Positions 45,545-56,880 of a stretch of DNA of 64,000 nt are shown piece after piece. Within the stretch, counting starts at the first letter, position 1; the number at the start of each line of letters is the position of its first letter. The notes below the pieces were generated by a model, which was not told the origin of the DNA, made no database searches, and saw only the letters and a list, made by a program, of their open reading frames with translations. The position numbers were made by a program, and so were the translations under genes. Origin of the DNA: Ciona savignyi (taxonomy: Eukaryota > Chordata > Ascidiacea > Phlebobranchia > Cionidae); the NCBI GenBank assembly GCA_000149265.1, contig CH003190.1, positions 109,390-173,389 on the forward strand, given 5' to 3'.

Positions 45545-45976
45545 TCAACCCTGTAATAGTAGATGATCGACAGCCACCTTTACACAAGCAGACTTTGTAT
45601 CTGACGATTGCCCGTGTAATAACTCCATTCTCTTTAATGGCTTATAAGTATAGCCACGACAATTTGTACATTTTTTGTTAATGAGTGAGCTGACACCACG
45701 AGAACTGCAGTTACGTTGACAATGGATGTACACACCGTCTTTTCCAAATGTTATTGAACTCCGATGGCGACATTTTGTGTGCAAAGAAAAAAATGTTGAA
45801 TGAACACTTCCAAGATTATCGCTGAAATTTCTAACATAAAAAAGGGTTGTTTCTTTTAGATTTGCTAGTTCCTTGGCAGAGACAACCATGCTCACGTTTT
45901 TGTTTTTGGTCCTTGACATAAAAAAAAACAAACCACTTTTTGTTTTCTCGGCAATGTTTAGCTCTAGTACCGTCAA
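45545..45976 (-). CDS. Cys-rich hypothetical protein, partly duplicated
   Basis: The 143-residue minus-strand frame has a basic N-terminal part (SRTKNKNVSMVVSAKELANL, a possible exon core) and a Cys-rich middle: TKCRHRSSITFGKDGVYIHC, QRNCSSRGVSSLINKKC, TNCRGY. The Cys spacing could form a zinc-binding fold. I do not recognise the family. A broken duplicate lies immediately downstream at 45230-45510. The ORF may be one exon of a larger gene. Confidence 0.4.
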   Translation of the reverse strand: MTVLELNIAEKTKSGLFFFMSRTKNKNVSMVVSAKELANLKETTLFYVRNFSDNLGSVHSTFFSLHTKCRHRSSITFGKDGVYIHCQRNCSSRGVSSLINKKCTNCRGYTYKPLKRMELLHGQSSDTKSACVKVAVDHLLLQG

Positions 45977-45989
45977 CCCTGTAATGGCA

Positions 45990-46540
45990 TGATCGGCAGC
46001 TAGCTAGCTACCTTTACAGATAATTCTTAAAACAATTTCTGAGCACAGACAGGTAGGTTTTTTTTACATTTTCCAATGTGAGCTCTTCCTACATTTTTCA
46101 AATCTGGTCCATCCGTTATTTCTGAATATTTTAATTTATATTGCAATTATACCTCTCTGAAAAAGATGGATTGGATCTTTGTTTAACAAAGTTTTCTCGT
46201 TGTTTCTTTTTGGATAGCTAATTGAACAGCCAGCCAGTTGTCATATGATTGACCAGACGTTCCAGGTCACTCTGCATAAATGCAGGATGATAGATACTCC
46301 CGAGTGACAAATTGCAGAAAATGTTTCATAGTATTTACATACTGACAAACGTAATCCATAGCGAGCTCCACAACTTTAAGTACGCGTAGCGGGCGCATTC
46401 TTCGTGGACTGTTTTTTGAAGATTGCTAATAAAAGTTATAATTATTTTGATTTAGGTCATAATAATACGTATATAGTACTTTCTTCAAAAGTTGGGTTTC
46501 TTTAACAGACGCCAAATGGACAGATAAAATCTTTCTTTGT
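45990..46540. other. No recognised gene
   Basis: AT-rich spacer. No coding or shared repeat recognised. Confidence 0.4.
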
Positions 46541-46924
46541 GTTGGATGCAGGGTTGCCATTTGGCCTATTTCACGGCCTTACCAAAATCGCACCGGACGC
46601 AAAAAAATAGTTTGGTCGTGCGGAAAAATCTGCCCGTTTCAGCATAGTGTCATTTTTTTGCCGCAGCGTCGTATCATTTTTACGCTACACAGTAGAGAAA
46701 TAAAGGAAAAAATATATATGGAAATAAATTAATAATATTAACTGTCTCATTCCGAAATCACAAAGCTGACAATGACGTTTTAAAATAAAATAATAACGGT
46801 AGGTATTCCTATATAGTATTTAAATGGGTTCGACAAATCTGGAGGGAATTAAAATTATACAATTTTTGAACAAATAAAGAGATAAGTAGCCCAATTGGCT
46901 AAATTAAATAGTTTATTTTTTGAG

Positions 46925-47612
46925 ATGCGACTAGGTACGGAACGGTAGTCTGATTTTTCTCTGCTGGGTGGCGCTATTTATTTTTTTGGAATTATCTGGG
47001 GAGTAACTATTTTCGATATTAATGTTAGGGTTGGGGTTAAAGATAGTTATGGGGTTGAGATTAGTGTTTGAGACAGGGTTAGAATTACTTTCTATAGCAA
47101 TCTAAGTGATCTAAGCGGTCCTGTAGTATTTAGAGGCACCCGCGACTGAGTGGTCTTATACCAGTTTTCGCACTTACTAATCGTATTCCTCGTTAGTGTA
47201 GTGGTAAGCGTCGCCGCCTGTCATGCGGGAGACTGTGGTTCGATTCTCCTACAGGGAAACTTTTTTCCGTTTTTTTAACTCTTTTATTTCTTAGTTATAA
47301 ACAAAATCATCATAACCCCGCATTCAGCTTGTCTGAGCATTTTTGGAATTTGTCCAAGCATTGGCTAAAGTAATCGATCTCTTTGCAGTTTTTTGATTGT
47401 CAAACACTATTTACTTAAAATGCGTAAATGGTGTAATAAACATGGGGCTAGAGTTAGTGTTAGTCTTGCGGTTGAGTTTAGTGTTTAGGAATGGGTTAAA
47501 ATTAGTGTTCGTAATTTTAGTGAGTAGTTTCCCTCCTCCCCGCTTTAGTACAGCTGATAAATAGCGCCATCCAGCAGAGAAAAAACAGACTACCGTTCTG
47601 TCTCTAGTCGCA
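46925..47612. repeat. Inner inverted repeat, ~55-bp arms
   Basis: ATGCGACTAG...GAACGGTAGTCTG, then TTTTTCTCTGCTGG and TGGCGCTATTTA at 46925-46982, is matched inverted at 47555-47612. Between the arms lie GTTAGGGTTGGGGTTAAAG-type stretches, a copy of the MITE end seen at 21382, and the tRNA. This is probably a nested element. Confidence 0.7.
47187..47258 (+). tRNA. tRNA-Asp(GTC)-like gene, possibly a pseudogene
   Basis: The 72-nt sequence begins TCCTCGTTAGTGTAGTGGT, with the A box intact, and has CCGCCTGTCATGCGG as the anticodon arm (GTC). A GGTTCGATTCT B box follows, and it ends at ACAGGGA plus A. A T6 terminator follows at about 47261. The acceptor stem has one C-A mismatch and the T stem one T-C mismatch with wobbles, so it may be a decayed or tRNA-derived copy. 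It sits inside a hAT-like element. Confidence 0.65.
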
Positions 47613-47858
47613 TGTTATTTTTTGCACTTGATACAAATTGGCCGTAAGGTGAATTTCTGTCTGGCAACCCTGGTTGGATGCTATAATGGCCCCGTAAGGG
47701 TCTCACCACTCTCTATTGCAGATGTTGCATGAAGATCCATAAAAACTCTTTAATTTGTTTCATTTTAAGTTTTAAACATAATTTTTCTATTAATATATTT
47801 AAAGTGAATTTGTGGTGATTCGTTACGTTAACAAACTTTATGTCGCAGTGGAGACATT

Positions 47859-48516
47859 AAGCCTATTTACATGATCGGGTTTGCGATGCGAGTTAACTCG
47901 CTTTAGTTCGCATCGTGGGTATTCCCTCTCTTTACGCGCTAAGCAGTTCAATTTACATGGAGCGTTTATGTAACCCGCATTTAGTTGTTGTTTGTTAATT
48001 TATCTTCTAATTTTGTACAATTTCAAAAAAATGTTGCACGAAAAAGTTTACATTTATTTTGTTTATACAAATAAAGGAAATTTTATATAGGTTGGGCTAT
48101 AAATATTCCTAATTTAACACACTACGTTAAGTATAAAAAAATAAAAAAAATAATAATAGTTATGATGACAGTAATTTCACTTAAGTCATCCCACAAGCAT
48201 AACTCAAAACGAAACATTAAAAACCTACCTGAAGATGCTGGAATNNNNNNNNNNNNNNNNNNNNNNNNNNNNNNNNNNNNNNNNNNNNNNNNNNNNNNNN
48301 NNNNNNNNNNNNNNNNNNNNNNNNNNNNNNNNNNNNNNNNNNNNGTATCCAAATGAATAACGAATGCGAGTTAACATAACCATGCGCGAGCGAGTTAGGA
48401 AAACCCGATTGGAAACCCGCATAATCACTGAACCGTGATGACGCAATGCGTGCGCCAAATTTAACCGGGTTAGCGATGCGAGTTAACTCGCAAAAATTGC
48501 CCATGTAAATAGGCTT
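47859..48516. mobile_element. TIR element (MITE) with an assembly gap inside
   Basis: AAGCCTATTTACATG and CATGTAAATAGGCTT are perfect inverted ends, flanked by ATT on each side (47856-47858 and 48517-48519), possibly a 3-bp duplication. Sub-terminal GCGATGCGAGTTAACTCGC palindromes occur near both ends. The 3-bp duplication would fit PIF/Harbinger or similar, but that is uncertain. Confidence 0.75.
48245..48344. other. Assembly gap of 100 N
   Basis: Exactly 100 unknown bases, a standard gap length, in the middle of a TIR element rich in palindromes. Any reading across it is meaningless. Confidence 0.98.
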
Positions 48517-48519
48517 ATT

Positions 48520-49260
48520 GACGAATTTTCCTGTAACAAATTTAACTTCGTTAAAAGTGAAATTTCTATTATGTTTAATGAATTAACAAACAAATTTTGG
48601 GTAATGTAAATGAATGAATGCACACCTTATGAATAAGAAAAAAATATTTATTATTTCTGTTTTGATTGCAAGTAGGGATGATGTCCTTATCCGAAATAGT
48701 TTTAATTCTAAAATCAAGAATTTCGAAGAGCTTTGAAATAAAATTGAAGAGCAAGCAAAAACATTTTTCTTACTAATGATTCAGAAAAATAATAAATATT
48801 GTATGTTTAATAAAATATTCTATGATTTTCATCCATTTTTAAATCAAAATTATATAGATAGAGGATTATGGAGGTTAGTTAATATGTGGTTGTAGTAACC
48901 AACCAAACCAACCAATGACCATCTGTTAGTTAATAAACGCACTTTCATTTTCGTTGGTGTAATGTTTATAAAACTTTTTTTCTTCTAGCCAGCGCTGCCA
49001 GAAACCTAACAATTTTTAATTAGCAAAACCTGTTTATGTTTTTAACCCTGTTTATTATTATCTTGGTATGCAAATATACATCGCTTGTTCTCCGTGCTTA
49101 GACGAACGGCAACCGTGTTGTAAGAAATTCCCTCCCAGTATATCATCTTACGTTAGCTGTTTGCGACGTATACTTTCGCAACCACTTTTTGTTTGCGCAA
49201 TTTTAGAGTTCCAGTCATACTTAAACGATTCATTCACTTTCATTGCATGATAGAAGAAGG
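48520..49260. other. No recognised gene
   Basis: AT-rich. A short plus-strand frame at 49068-49250 has no recognisable domain. Confidence 0.4.
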
Positions 49261-49263
49261 CTT

Positions 49264-49962
49264 GTGGCCACTTCGACTAACCGCTTTTAGTGTATGTAAT
49301 GTTGAAGCGAACCCGTCAGCAACCGACGCGCCAGGCTGACGAACCCTGTTTGGTTTTTTTTCTTATTGAAAATCACAAAGCTTGATACCCATGTGTATAA
49401 ATGATTCAACATATTCATTGAGGTTAATAATAGTATTCATTAATTATAAATGCATATTTGGAATATCAATATATTGATAGATAGGCTTTGACAAATTGAT
49501 AAGTTGCTAAATGTATTGTAGATACATGAACAATATAAGATGGTACCGTACACAATTTACCAATAGTGTATGTTAACGAGAAAAATATACATTACCGGGA
49601 GTGGACATTACTGATATAGGTGTCTAAAGGTAGGGTTTATTCTCGGTAATATACACTCTTGGTAATGTACATTCGTAGTGTCATCTTCTCGGTATTGTAT
49701 GGAACCGCTCACTTACACACACAAAAATACAATCATTTTGGATTCGAATCTTTAACGATCGTGAATTTAACTACAACAAACTAATGAGGTAAATAAACAT
49801 TAATGAAAACTATTGAGGAAGAGGATTCGAAAATACTGTTGTAGAAATGTTCCAGAAATACTATTTCAAATCTCTGTCACTCTTAGCTAGCACTGACGCC
49901 TCGCTTCAACATTACACTAAAGGCGTCACCGACGCCTGACGTGCCTGATCGAAGTGGCTAAA
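49264..49962. mobile_element. Probable TIR element, ~700 bp
   Basis: GTGGCCACTTCGACTAA, CTTTTAGTGTATGTAATGTT and GAAGCGA at the left edge are matched inverted at 49888-49962 (TTCAACATTACACTAAAGGC, GATCGAAGTGGCTA). The right arm has an extra GACGCCTGACGTGCC stretch. The interior shows no coding. Confidence 0.55.
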
Positions 49963-50110
49963 ATTCCTGTCGTGTGCATAGGTGGGAAATTCGGTCGACA
50001 TCAATGCTCCCGATAACTGGTGTTCCTTTCCATCTACATTTATACACGCACACCGGTGATACTCGCTCGGTTGTAAAATTCCTGTAGTGTGCATAGGTGG
50101 GATGTGGTGA
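49963..50110. repeat. Short direct duplication
   Basis: AAAATTCCTGTNGTGTGCAT followed by AGGTGGGA occurs at about 49961-49988 and again at about 50076-50102. Confidence 0.65.
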
Positions 50111-51180
50111 TTTCTCTGCTTCAATTGTTAAACATGGCAGAACCAACTTATATGGCCAGGTGTTTAACGCCTTAGTATGTTCGTTTTCGTTTCAAATAAA
50201 AAAAAACAGATTTGGTATACATTACATACCTAAAGCGACGATTTGTTGTATGTATGGCTGACCGTTATTATTACACACCTGATTGAAGGGACGTTTGTTA
50301 TCCGAAACAAATGCGGTGCGGCTGGGTATATATAAACTTCTTACACCCGACGTCCCCCTGGATTGTATGAATATAAATAACCCATATTTGGCGTCTAAAA
50401 CGTATTTTGCCGATTGTAAGCTTTGCTAACTATTTTGTAATTCAAACTTGTGGATCCTATTTTAGCATCTGTAACCTGAAGCTAACTTTGGCAGTCAGTC
50501 GTGTATTAATCATTGCGAAACAAGAAAACTGAAGAACTGTTATGTATAAGTTAACAAACTGTATTAATGATTTCGCCCGTGGGGTTCTGTTCATTTAAAA
50601 ACAAAAATTGTTTTAGTTATTTTTGATCAGCAGGTCTATTCATCATCACTTTGAATATCGCGGTCTATCCATTATTTTATTTGGTGCAACAAGAGAATCG
50701 TCATCTAAACTTTCTAAATCATCCTGTGTATTCATTCCTCATCCAATGAGTGAAAAAATATAATTTGTAATCTTTGGCTTACTTATTTTTAATGGATTTT
50801 GCCGTACGGAGCATTCGTACTTACCTTTAAAGACAGATAAGGAAGGTAATGTTGGGTGTTTTCGAATAAATTGGTAGGCTTTCGGGAATTGAGTATGTAG
50901 AAGAAGGGGTCATGGGAATTTTTTCTGTGTATTTCACTTTTTTTTGCTTCAAAGGTTGATGTCAAATGGCTTCTGTCTTGTAAGTTTGTTATTTTTGGCT
51001 TTGAGTAACAGCTTTTTTAATTAAACCTGTAACTTGTTTTGTAGCCCTGCATTTCTGCAAAGGTAACACTTTTTTTTTGTTTTCTTATTTTGATTAACCT
51101 CTGTTTTTCTACATGTTGTTTTGGACTACTAGTATTATTACAGTAGTTGTGATCTTTTAAAACATTTTAATGTCCGGCCG
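50111..51180. other. No recognised gene
   Basis: AT-rich spacer. No domain or shared repeat recognised. A GAAGCTAACTTTGGCAGTC block near 50480 resembles one near 56903. Confidence 0.35.
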
Positions 51181-51184
51181 GTTG

Positions 51185-51290
51185 GTATGGCGTTTTAAGT
51201 AAGTGCGCCGTCTTTTAATCAAAAGGTTGCAGATGCGAAACTTTTTCGCTAGATAGTCGGTTGTGTTTTTTTCAGAGGCAGCCCAAAATT
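51185..51290 (+). repeat. SINE fragment with tRNA-like head
   Basis: TTTTAATCAAAAGGTTGCAG is followed by a CTAGATAGTCGGTTGTGTTT block as in the copies at 56530-56600. Confidence 0.45.
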
Positions 51291-51828
51291 TTAGCCTGCA
51301 GAGTTTATGCAGGCGGGTATGTTGTTATGGGCTAGCTGCCGGTCTTAAGACCATTTAATAATTAATACTAAGATTTTCTCGTATTTAGTTTAAGTGGAAA
51401 GTGGGCTCTGTATAAAAGCCAAATCAACGAAATCTTTGTGTCTTTTAAAGGTTATTGCGGTGTTTCTCCAAATGCTTTGTTTTCTTTTTGTATTGTGTGT
51501 CCCGTTGTAGAAACGTCGCTGGTGGTATTTAGAAGGCAGATTTAACTTTTTCCTGAAACTTTGATCGGAAGTAGGCATCTATTGCTCTAAGAAACACGTG
51601 ACGCAAAGCAACTTCGTTGGCGTCAATGCCGTTTTAGTAGGAGTTAAAAATATCAATTGAATTGTTAATGTTTTGGCCAGGCGTATAAACGGGCGGGTAA
51701 CATTGAAAAATTAAAATCCATTTTAATATACGCCAAAGATCAAAGAATAACATCGGGGGAATTTTCTCTCTGTGTGATAATAGCGTCGTCCTAGCAGGAT
51801 CGGCAATTTATTACAGATTGTCTAGATC

Positions 51829-52300
51829 AGTGATTCTTAAACTTGTTGGAGGTACCGAACCCCTCAAGTTTCATTCGGGCATTCAACCCTTCGTTGAAAT
51901 TCAAAATATATCCGTCAAAAAACTTGAGCCTAAAGTGAACTATACATCTGTTGCACATAAGATCTTATTATTCAAAGAAAGAAAACAAACAAAACATGAA
52001 TTCCACAGAAAAACACAACTCAATAAATATTTACTACACAAATCAATGCGTTTTATGCTGTTTGTTGCATTTCGGAAACACTTCTAGAAATGCGTGGCTT
52101 GACCTTGGAAAGTGCCACTCTCATGTCATCTTTGCAACAAAGTATTTCCTTTTTTAGTTTTTATGTATACCATGGTATTGAAGGACTTCTTGCAAAGATA
52201 CGTTGTAACACACGTAGCGTGTGTGTATACTTATCCTAATCTCCGCTGAACCCCTGATACTGACTCATCGAACCCAGTTGGAACAAGTAGAAGGAAGGTT
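51829..52300 (+). mobile_element. hAT remnant, left end only
   Basis: CAGTGATTCTTAAACTTGTT then GGAGGTACCGAACCCC is a typical hAT left end (compare CAGTGATTC at 59458). The right part keeps CGCTGAACCCCTGATAC, but no GAATCACTG terminus or 8-bp duplication was found, so the element is truncated. Confidence 0.5.
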
Positions 52301-52729
52301 CAGCAACGTTTTCTGCTTTATAAAACCACAGATAAAGTGAATAAACGTGCGTGTTAAAAACAGAAAAGAAACTCAAAGAAAAAATACTTGAAAGGTTTTA
52401 AGGGTATATATATGTATGACCTTGATGTAAAAATAAGAATGGAACAAATATAACGCGCATACGGAGCTCGTTTGATGCGTTATGATACACTTTTCTACTT
52501 ACAATTTGTGTAAAACCAGTTGTTTCCCTTTTCCGAAGAACACTAGGAATTCTCTATCTTGTCCCGAAGAACACTAGGAATTCTCTAAAACAAATAACCT
52601 CTTGGGTGCAGGTCCGAAACTGATTGCCAGCTAGTCGGTTGTGTCCTTGGGCGAGGGACTCATATGGGTTTTCTCATTAAGAAATTAACATAAATATCTA
52701 AAAACAGACCCACCGATTAACTTGCTGGG

Positions 52730-52995
52730 TTAGTGTGTCGCCTTTCATCCGAAGAGTTGCAGCTTCGTATTATTATCATTTGCAAGTAGGTTGTTCCTGG
52801 GCAAGGAAGGAACTTCTTAACACACCTTGTCTGAACCCTGTGAAATAATAGGTCCTACCAAACTAAAGAAACGTATCTATCATTCATACACAACACACGT
52901 TATAGTCCCGATAACCCACCCGACTAGTGGGCCCTGAGAGCGCGATCTGATCAGCTTGTCCCCGTGTAATAACAGTCCCATTTACCCCGGTGGTG
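52730..52995 (+). repeat. SINE-like repeat
   Basis: GTGTGTCGCCTTTCATCCGA and AGAGTTGCAGCTTCG form the head, followed by GGTCCTACCAAACTAAAG and a longer 3' part with CCCCGTGTAATAACAGTCC. A shorter fragment with CTAGTCGGTTGTGTCCTTGG lies at 52610-52680. Confidence 0.5.
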
Positions 52996-53317
52996 ATAAA
53001 CATGAATCATACCCATAATTAAAATATCCTTATCCCATAGACACCTCAATCTCTTTTTAAAATGTCTGCCCTAAAAAGGGCAGTTTATGTTCAGGGGGTG
53101 GCGTTTTATACACGGTATGTTTCGGCGATGGCCTTTACTATTGCAGAAAAGTACTCTCTTTTTTTATCCATCTCCTCCATAAAAATTCAGTACAGAGATC
53201 ATTTTTGCGAAACGGCTCTTGCACTGCCGCCACAGGTTTTTAATATGGTTGGTGTGAACGAACCCCTGTGGTGGACACAAATTCACGCGAATGGTTTAGA
53301 GTGGGGTGCGTATAGCC

Positions 53318-54280
53318 CAGGGATGGGCAACCTTTTTCGGTCTGGGTGCCAAAATCGGCTAAAATTAATGGCAAAATCCTTTCGCGTGCCAACTAACAAT
53401 TCGTGAGAACATATTTCTTTTTCATTCTTAAAGGTGCCTGTTTTGAAAAAAATGATTTAAATTTACCAAAATAATGAAAACACAATATAACAAAAACAAA
53501 ACATTCACAATAAACTTTCTCAAAGGGTTCAAATTTTATTTCTAAGAAAATATCAGTTTGAATAGCTTTAAATACATCTCGTACATCAGTTGGAAGTTTA
53601 GCTGATGGTCCTAACATTCGGTAGGGACAAAAAACGAAATAACTTTTTACAGTAATGACTTAATTTTTCATCTTTACTGCAAAAAAGCAAGCGCTGTACC
53701 TATTACTGATAGAGCAAACCTTAGGCAGGTGAAAAAGTGTGTTCAACGATGAATTTTTACTCTCATTAACGCAATTTGATAAACGTAACGATGAGCTGAA
53801 GTGAAATAAGTTTACCGATCTTTTTTACTTGCCGAAATATGCATGTATGACTTTTACCGATACCGAATGACCTTAACCGGTACATGTTGTATCTTAAATT
53901 GCTAACAAAAGTAAATTAGGATGCTAAGGATAACTGATTCTAACTACATCTGGTTGGCTGCACAAACGTACAAATTTCTCTCACGTCCGAATCGTCTGTG
54001 GCAGCAGGTTGCGAAATTTGCAAGCGGATTGTTGTACTCTTTGGTGTTTGTTGAGTAACAATAACACGGTAATAAATAATCAAATCTTCACAACTTACGG
54101 TAATAAACATTTTATGCACGTGGCCAAAGCTCAAATAATACAACAACTTTTAAGTTATTATCTTTAAGAGAAAATAATCTAATTTCCTTTACCTAGCGTG
54201 CCAGGAATACGAGCTCGCGTGCCAGGAATACGAGCTCGCGTGCCAAGTTCGGCACGCGTGCCAGGGGTTGCCCATGCCTG
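53318..54280 (-). mobile_element. Second copy of the 6.7-kb hAT family (963 bp)
   Basis: The ends CAGGGATGGGCAACC and GGTTGCCCATGCCTG are flanked by GTATAGCC (53310-53317) and GTATAGCA (54281-54288), a 7/8 duplication. It is collinear with 6687-8089 in reverse and lacks the 455-bp nested element found there. It has a local triplication of CGTGCCAGGAATACGAGCT near 54200-54240. Confidence 0.88.
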
Positions 54281-54369
54281 GTATAGCATGGTTAAAATAA
54301 TTGATTTAATAGACTACTATTTTACTTACTTGATTGTAGTGTCTATACCACCAAATACCCACTGCTCCG

Positions 54370-54445
54370 AAACAGGACGGGCGATTCCACAACCTTTCAG
54401 CCGTCGACACTCCCACCGATTGAGCTAACCGGCTGAGGGCCATGG
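54370..54445 (-). repeat. tRNA-derived SINE head
   Basis: On the minus strand GCCGGTTAGCTCAATCGGTG (A box), a short anticodon-like arm, and GAAAGGTTGTGGAATCGCCC (B box) are spaced as in a tRNA. It is not a complete tRNA. Confidence 0.5.
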
Positions 54446-54454
54446 TAATCGAAC

Positions 54455-56470
54455 TTGGTAAACATTCTACGTCATATTCTTAATATGTTTGGTTTCGGTT
54501 AAAACGAAACAGCTTTGTTAGGCCGAAATAGACGAATTGTTGAAGTAAGTAGATAAAAATTGGTAGATGGTTGGATAACACACTTGTGAACTTGTTATAA
54601 AAAATAAATAAACCTTATATCTCGTTTACTTTTCAAAAGAGCGGTCTTAACGCACTCACACTATACGTCAGTTTTTTAATATGTTCGCTTTGGGTTAAAT
54701 TGAAATAGCTTTGATAGATCTAAATCGACGAATTATTACAATAAGTAGGTTAAAATTGGTAGATGTTTGGATAACAAACAACAAACATGTAAACTTGTTC
54801 CAAAAAAATAAACCGTATATCTTGTTCACTTTTCAAACGAGCGGTCTTAACGCACTCACACTACGTCAGAATCTTAATATGTTCGCGTTGGGTTGAAATG
54901 AAACAGCTTTGATAGACCTACATCAACGAATTGTTGAAGTTAGTAGATGAAAATTGGCAGATGATTGGATAACAAACTTGTAAACTTGTTTAAAAAAATA
55001 AACCTTATATCTCGTTTACTTTTCAAATGCGCAGCACTAACGCACTCACACACTACGTCAGATTCTCAATATGTTCGTTCGGTTTGGGGTGAGATGAAAC
55101 AGCTTTGGAATATCTAAATCGACGAATTGTTACAGTGAGTATATAAAATTTGGTAGATGGCTGGATAACACCCTTGTGATCTTGTTTCCAAAAAATAAAC
55201 CTTATATCGCGTTTACTTTTCAAACGCGCTGCACTAACGCACTCACAATACGTCAGATTCTCAATATGTTCGCTTTGTAGGTCTATCAACGCTGTTTCAT
55301 TTCAACCCATTGACAAATTGTTAAAGTAAGTAGATACAAATTGGTAGAGGGTTGGATAACACACTTGTGATCTTGTTCAATAAAAATAAAACCTATATCT
55401 CGTTTACTTTTCAAAAGCGCTGCACTAACGCACTCACACTACGTCAGATTCTCAATATGTTCGCTTTGGGATGAGATGAAACAGCTTTGATAGAATAAAT
55501 CGACGAATTGTTACAGTAAGTAGATAAAAATTGGTAGATGGAACACACTTGTAAACTTGCTCCATAAAAATAAACCTTATATCTCGTTTACTTTTTAAAC
55601 GAGCGGTCTTAACGCACTCACACTACGTCAGATTTCCAATATGTTCGGTTTGGGTTAAAATGAAACAGCTTTGATAGACATAAATCGACGAATTGTTAAA
55701 GTAAGTAGATAACAATTGGTAAAGGGTTAAATAACACACTTGTGATCTTGTTCCCAAAAAATAAACCTTATATCGCGTTTACTTTTCAAACGCGCTGCAC
55801 TAACGTACTCGCACTACGTCAGATTCTCAATATGTTCGCTTTGGGTTAAAATGAAACAGCGTTGATAGACCTACATTGACGAATTGTTGAAAAAGTAGAT
55901 AAAAATTGGTAGATGGTTGGATAACACACTTGTAAAATCTCATTTACTTTTCAAACGCGCTGTACTATTAACGGACGCACATAACGTCAGATTCTCTATA
56001 TGTTCGCATTGGGGTGAAATGAAACAGCTTTAATAAATTGGTAGATGGTTGGATAATACACTTGTAAACTTGCTCCATAAAAATAAACCCTAGGCCTATA
56101 TTTCGTTTACTTTTTAAACGAGCGGTCTTAACGCACTCACACTACGTCAGATTTCGAATATGTTCGATTTGGGTTAAAATGAAACAGCTTTGATAGACAT
56201 AAATCGACGAAGTGTTGAAATAAGTAGATAAAAATTGGTAGAGGGTTAAATAAAACACTTGTGATCTTGTTTCAAAAAATAACCTTTATATCTCGTTTAC
56301 TTTTTAAACGCGCGCCACTAACGCGCACTCATACTACGTCAGATTCTTAATATGTTCGGTTTGAAATAAACAGCTTTGGGATATCTAAATCGACAAATGG
56401 TTATAGTAAGTAGATGAAAATTGGTAGATGGTTGGATAACCCTGTATATGTGTTTCAAATAATAAACCTT
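54455..56470. repeat. Satellite array, ~190-bp monomer, about 11 copies
   Basis: The landmark ACGTCAG (or ACGTCAT) recurs near 54470, 54665, 54864, 55064, 55252, 55440, 55627, 55817, 55987, 56146 and 56337. Spacing is 159-200 bp, most often 187-200. Each monomer includes TCAATATGTTCGCTTTGGG, ATGAAACAGCTTTGATAGA, AAATTGGTAGATGG and CTTATATCTCGTTTACTTTT. Two monomers carry internal deletions. Confidence 0.92.
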
Positions 56471-56499
56471 ATATATTTAGGCGGGACCTGTAGACTTTT

Positions 56500-56700
56500 T
56501 GTCCGACAGTTTTGTCTGGTGGTTTAGTTCGCCGTCTTTCAACCGAAAGGTTGCAGCTTCAAACTGGTCGCTAGCTAGTCGGTTGTGTCCTTGGGCAAGG
56601 CACTTTACGGACATTGCCTGAACACACCGGATTAATGGGTTCTACTAAATTGGAGGAACGTGTGATTCAGACGTAATCACTTCGGACTTGACACATAATT
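56500..56700 (+). repeat. SINE, well-preserved copy
   Basis: GTCTGGTGGTTTAGTTCGCC (A-box region), CGAAAGGTTGCAGCTTCAAA (B-box region), GCTAGTCGGTTGTGTCCTTG and GGCAAGGCACTTTACGGACA appear in order. The best reference copy in the window. Confidence 0.65.
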
Positions 56701-56765
56701 TGCCATTTATTGCCAAACACGACGATTGATTGCCGCTGTCTTGGGTAAACGCAAGAAAAAACAGT

Positions 56766-56880
56766 CCGATGTCCGACAGGTTAGTCTGTTGGTTTAGTGC
56801 CTCGTCTTCCAGCCGAAGGGTTGCTAATACGAAACTGCCGCTAGCTAGTCGGTTGTATCCTTGGGCAAATGAATATCCGA
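56766..56880 (+). repeat. SINE, truncated copy
   Basis: Starts GATGTCCGACAGGTTAGTCT and repeats the head of the previous SINE, ending after CGGTTGTATCCTTGGGCAAA. The two copies are in tandem orientation 270 bp apart. Confidence 0.6.

Larger units (their letters stand above)
46549..47672. mobile_element. hAT-like 1124-bp element with 8-bp duplication
   Basis: Ends CAGGGTTGCC and GGCAACCCTG, with further pairing GGCCGTAAGG-like inside, flanked by a perfect GTTGGATG duplication (46541-46548 and 47673-47680). No transposase. It encloses a second inverted repeat (46925-47612) and a tRNA-Asp-like gene. Confidence 0.88.

Noticed and set aside
47027..47515. GTTAGGGTTGGGGTTAAAG stretches as an interstitial telomere
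   Set aside because: The units are irregular, few and lie inside a TIR element. They do not form a perfect TTAGGG array.
48122..48504. Frames crossing the N stretch
   Set aside because: About 34 codons are unknown, so openness is an artefact of the gap.
54455..56470. CRISPR-like array
   Set aside because: Repeat and spacer are not distinct. Whole ~190-bp monomers repeat, in eukaryotic DNA, with no cas genes. It is a satellite.
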